Notes under the pieces: model-generated | Databases searched by the model: none | What the model was told of the DNA's origin: nothing | What the model saw: the letters and a program-made list of their open reading frames with translations, nothing else | Shown: positions 22,736-31,960 of the stretch, in pieces | Position numbering within the stretch: position 1 is the first letter of the stretch | Layout: each line of letters begins with the position of its first letter | From: Arachis hypogaea | Taxonomy: Eukaryota; Streptophyta; Magnoliopsida; Fabales; Fabaceae | Length of the DNA: 64,000 bases | NCBI RefSeq assembly: GCF_003086295.3 | Contig: NC_092040.1 | Location: forward strand, 54,415,559 to 54,479,558 | Direction: 5' to 3' | Translations under genes and position numbers: made by a program

Positions 22736-24483
22736 ATGAAAGAGATCTTAAGTCATAAGAAGGATTGGAGAGAAACTGAAAAGGTGTTTCTCACTGAAGA
22801 ATGCAGTGTAGTCATTCTAAAAAGCTTACCAGAGAAGCTTCAAGATCCAGGAAGCTTTATGATACCATGCACATTAGAAGGTGCTTGTACCAAGACAGCC
22901 CTATGTGACCTTGAAGCAAGTATCAACCTAATACCTGCATCCACTATCAGAAAGCTTGGGTTGACTGAAGAAGTCAAACCAACCCGGATATGTCTCCAAC
23001 TTGCTGATAGCTCTATTAAATATCCATCAGGCATAATTGAGGACATGATTGTCAAGGTTGGGCCATTTGCCTTTCCAACTGACTTTGTAGTACTGGAAAT
23101 GGAGGAGTATAAGAGTGCAACTCTCATCCTAGGAAGACCCTTCCTAGCAACTGGACGAACTCTCATTGATGTACAAAAAGGGGAAGTGACCCTGAGAGTC
23201 AATGAGGATGAGTTCAAGTTGAATGCTGTCAAAGTTATGCAGCATCCAGATACATTAAATGACTGCATGAGCGCTGATATTATTGACTCTTTGGTGGAAG
23301 AGATCAATATGACTAAGAGTCTCGAATCAGAGCTAGAGGATATCTTTAAGGATATTCAGCCTGACCTGGAGGAACCAGAGGAAATAAAAGAACCTCTAAA
23401 CATTCCTCAGAAAGAGGATAAGCCTCCCAAACCTGAGCTCAAACCACTACCACTATCCCTGAAGTATGCATTTCTGGGAGAAGGTGACACTTTTCCAGTG
23501 ATTATAAGCTCTGCTTTAAACTCACAGGAAGAGGAAGCACTAATTCAAGTGCTAAGGACACATAAGATAGCTCTTGGGTGGTCCATAAGTGATCTTAAGG
23601 GCATTAGCCCAGCAAGATGCATGCACAAGATCCTATTGAAAGATAATGCCAAGCTAGTGGTTCAACCACAGAGGCGGCTAAATCCAGCCATGAAGGAGGT
23701 GGTGCAGAAAGAGGTCACTAAGTTACTAGAGGCTGGGATTATTTATCCTATTTCTGATAGCCCCTGGGTGAGCCCTGTCCAAGTTGTCCCCAAGAAGGGA
23801 GGCATGACAGTGGTCCATAATGAAAAGAATGAACTGGTTCCCACAAGAACAGTTACAGGGTGGCGTATGTGTATTGACTACAGAAGGCTCAGTACAGCCA
23901 CCAGAAAGGATCATTTTCCTTTACCATTCATAGACCAAATGCTAGAAAGACTAGTGGGTCATGATTATTACTGCTTTTTGGATGGCTATTCAGGTTACAA
24001 CCAAATTGCAGTAGATCCTCAAGACCAAGAGAAAATAGCGTTCACTTGCCCTTCTGGCGTGTTTGCCTACAGGAGAATGCCTTTTGGTCTATGTAATGCA
24101 CCTGCAACTTTTCAGAGATGCATGCTATCCATCTTCTCTGATATGGTAGAGAAGTTGCTGGAAGTCTTCATGGATGACTTCTCAGTGTATGGAGACTCAT
24201 TCAGCTCCTGTCTTAATCATCTCGCACTTGTCCTGAAAAGGTGCCAAGAGACTAACCTGGTCTTAAACTGGGAGAAATGTCACTTTATGGTGACTGAAGG
24301 AATTGTCCTTGGGCACAAAATTTCAGGCAAGGGAATAGAGGTGGATCAAGCAAAGATAGAATTAATTTAAAAATTACCACCACCTACCAATGTTAAGGCA
24401 ATCAGAAGCTTTCTAGGGCATGTAGGATTTTACAGAAGGTTCATAAAAGATTTTTTAAAAATTGCAAAACCTCTAAGTAACCT
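22736..24483 (+). pseudogene. Protease-reverse transcriptase of element 3
   Basis: It is open to TAA at 24368-24370. The protease motif reads D-L-E-A-S (Asp at 22907), with the otherwise invariant Gly replaced by Glu, so the protease is probably dead. RT runs from about 23600: R-R-L-N-P-A-M-K-E-V-V, V-P-K-K-G-G, W-R-M-C-I-D-Y-R-R-L, F-L-D-G-Y-S-G-Y-N-Q-I, M-P-F-G-L-C-N-A-P and F-M-D-D (near 24167-24178). The conserved connection to RNase H is cut by a foreign segment at 24484. Confidence 0.85.
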
Positions 24484-24709
24484 GCTCAGTCTCAAGCATT
24501 TTACTTGATACCTTCACACCACAAGCATATAGTTAGGGATAGTAACTCATTTGACCTTTTTAGGCCAAATTTGACCCTCCTAACCATTGATGCTCAAAAC
24601 CTTGGACCCTTTTCTTGGTTTTCATCTTTTTTCTCTTTTTTTCTTTTTTTTTTGTTGTTTCCTTTGCTTCAAGAATCCATATTTTTGTTTTCAAACAACC
24701 AATAATATT
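24484..24709 (-). repeat. Inverted fragment of an Athila 3' spacer inserted in pol
   Basis: Pol homology stops after K-P-L-S-N-L-L and resumes at CATTTGTGCTTGACACAGAG (24711). The intervening ~225 bp match, in reverse complement, the noncoding spacer between ORF2 and the 3' LTR. Shared blocks include CAGTCTCAAG, GGTTAGGGA-like, TTGATGCTCAAA.CCTTGGA and GCTTCAAGAATC; compare 39290-39540 and 55640-55920. About 13 bp of pol are missing. The segment happens to keep the downstream frame open from 24587. Confidence 0.7.
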
Positions 24710-26481
24710 TCATTTGTGCTTGACACAGAGTGTCTGCAGGCATTTGAGACCCTGAAAGCCAAGCTGGTCACAGCACCAGTCATCTCTGCACCAGATAGGA
24801 CATTACCATTCGAACTAATGTGTGATGCCAGTGACCATGCCATTGGTGCAGTGTTGGGACAGAGGCACAACAAGCTTCTTCACGTCATTTATTATGCTAG
24901 CCGTGTTCAGAATGACGCACAGAAGAATTACACAACCACAGAAAAAGAGTTACTTGCAGTGGTTTATGCCATTGACAAGTTTAGATCCTACTTAGTAGGG
25001 TCAAAAGTGATTGTGTACACTGACCATGCTGCTCTTAAATACTTACTCACAAAGCAGGATTCAAAACCCAGGCTCATAAGATGGGTGTTGCTTCTGCAAG
25101 AGTTTGATATAGAAATAAGAGACAGAAAAGGGACAGAGAATCAAGTAGCTGATCACTTGTCCCGGATAGAACCAGTAGCTGGGGCATCCCTCCCCTCTAT
25201 TGAGATCTCTGAGACCTTTCCAGATGAGCAACTCTTTGCCATTCAGGAAGAACCATGGTTTGCAGATATTGCAAACTATAAAGCTGTGAGGTTCATACCC
25301 CAGGAGTATAGCAGGGTGCAAAGAAAAAAATTAATTTCAGATGCCAAGTACTACCTATGGGATGAGCTATATCACTTTAAGAGATGTGCAGATGGAATGA
25401 TCCGCAAATGTATACCTAGAGAGGAAGCACAAAGGATCCTATGGCATTGCCATGGATCACAGTATGGGGGACATTTCGGAAGTGAGCGAACAGCCACTAA
25501 AGTCCTTCAAAGTAGCTTCTACTGGCCTACTCTCTATAGGGATGCCCGAGAGTTTGTGCCTAACTGTGACAGTTGCCAAAGAGCTGGTAACTTGCCTCAT
25601 GGTTACGCCATGCCTCAACAAGGGATCTTAGAGATTAAATTGTTTGATGTATGGGGTATTGACTTCATGGGTCCCTTCCCACCATCATACTCCAACACTT
25701 ATATTCTGGTGGCAGTAGATTATGTATCTAAATGGGTAGAAGCAATTGCCACACCCAATAATGATACCAAAACAGTGCTGAAATTCCTCCAGAAACACAT
25801 CTTCAGTAGGTTTGGTGTTCCCCGAGTACTAATCAGTGATGGGGGCACTCGTTTCTGCAACAAACAGCTGTACTCTGCTATGGTCCGATATGGAATTAGC
25901 CACAAAGTAGCAACTCCGTATCATCCACAGACCAATGGGCAAGCTGAAGTCTCTAATAGAGAGCTAAAAAGAATCCTGGAACAAACTGTAATTGCTCGTA
26001 GAAAGGATTGGGCAAAGAGCTTGGATGATGCTCTGTGGGCATACAGAACAGCATTCAAGACTCCTATAGGAACCTCTCCATACCAACTTGTGTATGGGAA
26101 GGCCTGTGGGCAACCAGATTCCTAAACATGGATGCTAAGTTAGCTGGTGAAAAAAGACTGCTCCAGCTAAATGAGCTAGAAGAGTTCAGACTCAGTGCCT
26201 TTGAAAATGCAAAAATTTATAAGGAAAAGGCAAAGAAGTGGCATGACAAGAAGTTGTCATCCAGAGTCTTTGAGCCAGGACAAAAAGTTCTGCTCTTCAA
26301 CTCTAGGCTCAGACTATTCCCAGGAAAACTTAAATCCCGGTGGAGGGGTCCGTATGTGATTACAGGAGTGTCACCATATGGATATGTTGAGCTTCAAGAT
26401 ATTGATTCTGACAAAAAGTTCATTGTTAATGAACAGAGGATCAAACATTATCTTGAAAGCAATTTTGAGCAAGAATGCTAA
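24710..26481 (+). pseudogene. RNase H-integrase of element 3, frameshifted
   Basis: RNase H shows [11 protein letters not shown] and Y-T-D-H-A-A-L-K-Y. The integrase zinc finger includes N-C-D-S-C-Q-R. The DDE core has W-G-I-D-F-M-G, S-D-G-G-T-R-F and [10 protein letters not shown]. The first frame ends at 26125. Against element 5, about 34 bp are missing near 26103, between two AAGGC copies, which shifts the frame. The C-terminal tail (S-R-W-R-G-P-Y-V-I, S-P-Y-G-Y-V-E) then continues in another frame to 26481. The enzyme would be truncated before its C-terminal DNA-binding tail. Confidence 0.85.
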
Positions 26482-26528
26482 AAACTGAGGCTTGAATGAA
26501 GCTCAGTAAAGGTCCAGCTAAAGACAAT

Positions 26529-26558
26529 AAAGAAGCGCTTGCTGGGAGGCAACCCAGC
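26529..26558 (+). promoter_or_regulatory. Conserved post-pol hairpin block
   Basis: AAAGAAGCGCTT is followed by arms GCTGGG (26541-26546) and CCCAGC (26553-26558) around loop AGGCAA. It has a C-G pair where elements 1, 2 and 4 have T-A. Confidence 0.6.
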
Positions 26559-26717
26559 CATTAGCAGGTTATTTATTTTACTTAATAGAATATTGACATA
26601 CATTCTTCAAGGTTGATCATCAAAATTGAAGGAATTCACAAAGTTACAGAAGGATTCAGTGCAAAAAGCAGAGAAAAGGAGTTTGCTGGCAAGAAAATGC
26701 CAGTAAAGGGTACTCTG

Positions 26718-26955
26718 GGCGTTAACCGCCAGAATATATACCATTCTGAGCGTTTAACGCTAGTAAAGGTACCATTTTGGGTGTTAAACGCCAGAATGGG
26801 TACCATTCTGGGCGTTTAACGCCAGGATTGCAGCATCCTGGGCGTTTAGCAAAAAGCCCAATGATGAAGGGGTTTCTGGCGTTTAACGCCAGCCAGGGTA
26901 CCTGGCTGGGCGTTAAACGCCCATAATGGCCAATATTTAGGCGTTTAACTCCAGA
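26718..26955 (+). repeat. 31-bp-phased palindrome array (8 units)
   Basis: Cores are at 26718, 26749, 26780, 26811, 26841, 26878, 26909 and 26940, giving steps 31, 31, 31, 30, 37, 31, 31. The off-phase 30/37 pair flanks a unit whose palindrome is opened by an A-rich insert, as in element 5. Confidence 0.85.
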
Positions 26956-26999
26956 AAGGTGGGGGACAGAGATTTTGTTTTCCACTTCAAATTTTTTCA

Positions 27000-27366
27000 A
27001 ACTTTATTGTTTTGATCCATAATTTTTTGTATAAACACATTACAAACTCTCATCATTCACTCTCAAATTTCAAAAATTAAACAATTTCTAAATCATTCTT
27101 CAAATCTCTTTCAAATCCTTTCCAAATCTTCTTCAAAAACTCAAATATCTTCTCAAATTCTTTCCATATCTTCTCAAATCTCCTTCAAAATTTTCGAAAT
27201 CTCTTCCCCCTCCCTTATAAATACACGTTCGTCCATCCCCCTCTCCCCACCATTCGAATTTGCTCTCCTCCTCTCTCTCCTCTTTCCTTTCTTTTGCTTG
27301 AGGGCAAGCAAACCTCTAAGTTTGGTGTGCTTTTCCGTGATCACTAAACCAAGATTTATCAAGATC
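27000..27366 (+). promoter_or_regulatory. ORF2 internal promoter and hairpin of element 3
   Basis: After T/C-rich DNA with repeated TTCAAAT-like words, a TATA box (TATAAATA) lies at 27216-27223. The pyrimidine tract runs 27224-27295. Hairpin 27293-27312 is TTTGCTTG, AGGG, CAAGCAAA. AAGTTTGGTGT is at 27318-27328 and the chosen ATG at 27367. Confidence 0.55.
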
Positions 27367-28497
27367 ATGGCTCCTAAGGAAAAACAAACCAATTCAAAAG
27401 GAAAGAAAGAGAATAATCCAAAGAATCTTTGGAATCAAGAGAAGTTCTTAACCAAAGAACATGCAGACCATTACCACAAAATAATGGGTCTGAGGTCAGT
27501 GATCCCGGAAGTCAGATTCGATCTGAAAGAAGATGAATATCCGGAGATCCAAGAGCAAATTCAAACCAGAGGATGGGAAGTTTTAACCAACCCTGAGACA
27601 AAGGTTGGAAGAAACATGGTTCAGGAATTCTACTCAAATCTGTGGCTGATAGATAAGCAGAGAATGACTGGAACTACTTTTCATACCTATAGAACTATGG
27701 TCAGAGGGAGAATTATTTACTTCCATCTGGACAAAATAAGAGAGGTCTTCAAATTACCTCAACTACAAGATGATCATGAATCCTTTAATAGGAGAATGGT
27801 GAGAGTAGATAAGGGGTTGGATCAAGTTCTAGAGGACATATGCCTCCCTGGAACTAAGTGGACAACCAATTCAAAAGGTGTCCCAAACCAACTCAAGAGG
27901 GGAGATCTCAAACCAATTACAAGAGGTTGGCTAGACTTCATTGGGCGTTCTATATTGCCCACTAGCAACCGTTCTGAGGTCACGGTCAAGAGAGCAGTGA
28001 TGATTCATTGCATTATGCTAGGAAAAGAAGTGGAGATTCATCATCTAATTGCTTGTGAGATTTACACAATTGCAACCAAGAACTCCACTGAAGCCAAACT
28101 GGCTTACCCAAGCTTAATCTCTTTGCTATGTAAAGATGCTGGGGTGAGGATGGGAGTAGATGAATTCATCCCAATTGAACATCCAATCACCAAGAAGTCA
28201 ATGGAAGGACAAATGCAAGATAACTCTATCAAAAGGAGGGCACAGGAATTCCTCCATGAACTTCCTGAAATTGACTACTGGGCCAGCCTAGAAGCATCTG
28301 TTGCAAAGCTGCAAGAAGCTATGGAATAAATTAAGGAAGAAAAGCAGAATCAAAACTGCATGCTCTGCAAATTGCTAAAGAAACAAGAGAAGCAGGGGCG
28401 TGAGCTACAGGAGCTGAAGCGCCAGAAGCTCTCCCTTGAAGGGTCAAATACCCCACAAGTTGAGGGAGCATCCACTTCTCAAAATCAAGGTTGTTGA
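27367..28497 (+). pseudogene. ORF2 of element 3, premature stop
   Basis: I chose M-A-P-K-E-K at 27367, which aligns with M-A-P-K-G-K in element 5. An upstream in-frame ATG at 27298 overlaps the hairpin. Conserved blocks are R-G-W-E-V-L-T-N-P, V-Q-E-F-Y, R-G-W-L-D-F-I-G-R-S-I-L-P-T-S-N-R-S-E-V and M-I-H-C-I-M-L-G. TAA at 28327-28329 replaces a Gln codon and removes the C-terminal coiled coil. The original stop is TGA at 28495-28497. Element 4 inserted exactly over that stop: its TSD is 28494-28498. Confidence 0.8.
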
Positions 28498-28498
28498 G

Positions 28499-30252
28499 TG
28501 ATGAGCGGATAATTTGTATACTTTTTGGCATTGTTTTTAGTATATTTTTGGTATGATCTAGATAGTTTTTAGTATATTTTTATTAGTTTTTAGTTAAAAT
28601 TCACTTTTCTGGACTTTACTATGAGTTTGTGTGTTTTTCTGTGATTTCAGGTATTTTCTGGCTGAAATTGAGGGACCTGAGCAAAAATCTGATTCAGAGA
28701 CCAAAAAGGACTGTAGATGCTGTTGGATTCTGACCTCCCTGCACTCGAAGTGGATTTTCTGGAGCTACAGAAGCCCAATTGGCGCGCTCTCAACGGCGTT
28801 GGAAAGTAGACATCCTGGGCTTTCCAGCAATATATGATAGTCCATACTTTGCCCAAGATTTGATGGCCCAAACCGGCGTTCAAAGTCACCTCAAGAAATC
28901 CCAGCGTTAAACGCTGGAACTGGCACCCAAATGGGAGTTAAACGCCCAAACTGGCATGAAAGCTGGCGTTTAACTCCAAGAAGAGTCTCTGCACGAAAAA
29001 TGCTTCATTGCTCAGCCCAAGCACACACCAAGTGGGCCCGGAAGTGGATTTTTATGTCATTTACTCATTTCTGTACACCTTAGGCTACTAGTTTCTTATA
29101 AGTAGGACCTTTTACTATTGTATTTTCATCTGGGAATCTTTTGATCACTTTAGATCTCTAGATCATCTTTGGACATTTTAGTTCTTAGATCATTGGGAGG
29201 CTGGCCTTTCGGCCATGCCTAGACCTCATGCTTATGTATTTTCAACGGTGGAGTTTCTACACACCATAGATTAAGGTGTGGAGCTCTGCTGTACCTCGAG
29301 TATTAATGCAATTACTACTGTTCTTCCATTCAATTCCGCTTGTTCTTGTTCCAAGATATCACTTGTTCTTCAACTTGATGAATGTGATGATCCGTGACAC
29401 TCATCATCATTCTCACCCATGAACAAGGTGACTGACAACCACTCTTGTTCTACAAGCAACTAAGGCTCTAGTGAATATCTCTTGGATTCCTGATTGCACG
29501 ATGCATGGTTGATCGCCTGACAACCGAGTGCTCGCCTGACAAACGAGCCAACCATTCCGTGAGATCAGAGTCTTCGTGGTATAGGCGAGAACTGATGGCG
29601 GCATTCAAGAGAATCCGGAAGGTCTAACCTTGTCTGTGGTATTCTGAGTAGGATTCAATGACTGAATGACTGTGACGTGCTTCAAACTCCTGAGGGCGGG
29701 GCGTTAGTGACAGACGCAAAAGAATCACTGGATTCTATTCCGGCCTGATTGAGAACCGACAGATGAATTCCGCTATGCTGTGACAGAGCATATGCAAATC
29801 GCTTTCACTGAGAGGATGGGAGGTAGCCACTGACAACGGTGAAACCCTTGCTTAAGCTTGCCATGGAAAGGAGTAAGAAGGATTGGATGAAGACAGTAGG
29901 AAAGCAGAGAGATGGAAGGGAAGGCATCTTCATGCGCTTATCTGAAGTTCCTACCAATGAATTACATAAGTATCTCTATCTTTACCTTTGTGTTATTTTC
30001 GTTCATCACCATTACCAATTGAGTTTGCCTGACTAAGATTTACAAGATGACCATAGCTTGCTTCAATACTAACAATCTCCGTGGGATCGACCCTTACTCA
30101 CGTAAGGTTTATTACTTGGACGACCCAGTGCACTTGCTGGTTAGTTGTGCGAAGTTGTGTAATGCCATGGTATTGAGCTACCAAGTTTTTGGGGTTCATG
30201 ACCGGGGATTATGAGAGTTGTGAAAAAGTATTGTTCACAATTTCGCGCACCA
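28499..30252 (+). repeat. 5' LTR of element 4
   Basis: 1754 bp, TGATGAGCGG to GCGCACCA. TATA-like TTATAAGTAG is at 29097-29106. An imperfect stem (arms AGGC.TGGCC and GGCCA.GCCT, loop TTTC) lies at 29198-29220. Palindrome units are at about 28875-28975. The last 72 bases (30181-30252) start with a PBS-like copy, so this LTR is about 230 bp longer than those of elements 3 and 5. Confidence 0.93.
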
Positions 30253-31960
30253 AGTTTTTGGCGCCGTTGCCGGGGATTGTTCAGGTTTTGAGCAAGCTTT
30301 TGGTAACATCAGTGCCAAGATCCGGCAGCAACATCAAGTTTTTGGTGTTATTGCCAGGGATTGTTCAGGCTGGACAACTGACGGTTCATCTTGTTGCTTA
30401 GATTAGGTATTTATTTTTTTCGAAATTCTTGAAGATGAATTCTAGAGTTTCATAATGATTTGTTGAAATCTGGCTGGCTGAGAAGCCATGTCTAATCTCA
30501 TTGGACCGAGGTTTCAACTTATCATCACAAGAGCTTGTTGATTTCTTATCAATCTTGCTTTTGGAGCAGTGATCTGCTAAGGCTTGGCTGGCCTCTGGCC
30601 ATGTCTAGTGTTTTGGACCGAAGCTTTCTCTGAAAGCTTGGCTGGCTGTAAAGCCATGTCTAATTCCTGGACCGGAGTCTTAGACTAACATTGCACTGAT
30701 TCCTGGAATTCTCATTAAGAATTTCGATACCTTTTTCCACTTAATTTTCGAAAAACACAAAAAAAATTTACAAAATCATAAAATAAAAAAATATTTCTTG
30801 TTTGAGTCTAGTATCTCATCATAAGTTTGGTGTCAATTGCATGCATTCATATGTCTTAATGATCTTCAAGATGTTCTTGATAATTTTCGTGCTCTGATCT
30901 TTGAATTATATTGACTTGAGTGTTTTGTGTGTCTCATATGCATTTTCATTTTGTTAGTGTCAGTAGTATACAAACTGCTAAGTTTGGTGTCTTGCATGCA
31001 TTGTTATTTGATTCTTGTTGCATTTTGGTTTGTCCTTATTATCAAAAATCCAAAAATATTTTTAATTTGTGTCTTTTCAAGTCAATAATACAGAGAATTG
31101 AAGATTCAGAACATACAGCAGAGGAATTGCACAGAAAAAGCTGGGCGTTCAAAACGCCCAGTGAAGAAGGACAGACTGGCGTTTAAACGCCAGCCAGGGT
31201 ACCTGGTTGGGCGTTTAACGCCTAAAAGGGTAGCGTTTTGGGCGTTAAACGCCAGAATGGATACCATTCTGGGCGTTTAACGCCAGGATGGCTAGAAGGG
31301 AAGATTTTGTTTTCAAATCAAATTTTTTTCTAAGTTTTCAAAATCCTTTCAAAATCAAATCTTTTTCAAATCAATTTTTCAATCAAATCTTTTTCAAAAT
31401 TAACTTCTTTCCTTTTTCAAGATACTTACTATCAATTGATGATTTGATTCAACATTTCAAGTATGTTACCTTTTCTGTTGAGAAAGGTTTAATGTTTGAA
31501 TCATATCTTTTCTTGTTAGTCAAGTTTTTAAATCAAATCTTTTTAAAATGTTTTTCAAATCATATCTTCTCAATCACATCTTTTTAAAATCAATCATATC
31601 TTCTTAACCACATCCTTTTCAAAATAGTTTTCAATCAAATCCTTTTGATTTCTAAATTCAAAATCTTTTTCAAAAATCACTTTATTTCTTTCCCACTTTC
31701 ATTTTCGAAAATTAAGTAATGTTTTTCAAAAATGTTTTCAAAATTTTTCACTTAATTTTCGAAAATGACTTCCCTCCTTCTCACATCCTTCTAATTATGG
31801 ACTAACACTATCCCTTAATGCAAAATTCGAACTCCATCTTCTCTGTTAAGTTCGAATTTTTCCACTCCTGTCTTCTACTCTTCTTTTCCTCTGACACCTA
31901 AAGGAATCTCCATACTGTGACATAGAGGATTCCACATTCTCTTGTTCCCTTCTCTTTCTT
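30253..31960 (+). other. 5' leader of element 4: PBS, hairpins, motif copies, palindrome array
   Basis: A perfect tRNA-Asp PBS (TGGCGCCGTTGCCGGGGATT) is at 30259-30278. A third PBS-like copy is at 30335-30362. Three TGGCY...RGCCA hairpins lie at 30475, 30589 and 30643, plus an AAGCTTT/AAAGCTT hairpin at 30621-30639. AAGTTTGGTGT is at 30823-30833 and 30980-30990. The palindrome array (cores 31144, 31178, 31210, 31241, 31272) resembles the post-integrase array of element 3, including the stretch GCCAGCCAGGGTACCTGG. T-rich DNA runs to the gag ATG. No ORF is supported. Confidence 0.8.

Noticed and set aside
22840..23307. Minus-strand 155-residue frame opposite the element 3 protease (and 13521-14111 on plus opposite element 2)
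   Set aside because: Both are shadows of the protease coding strand. Their similarity to each other follows from protease homology.
27298..27366. Upstream ATG extension of ORF2 in element 3 (and 54100 in element 5, 35072 in element 4)
   Set aside because: The extensions overlap the hairpin and AAGTTTGGTGT module, and their peptides are not conserved. The downstream ATG context is shared by copies.
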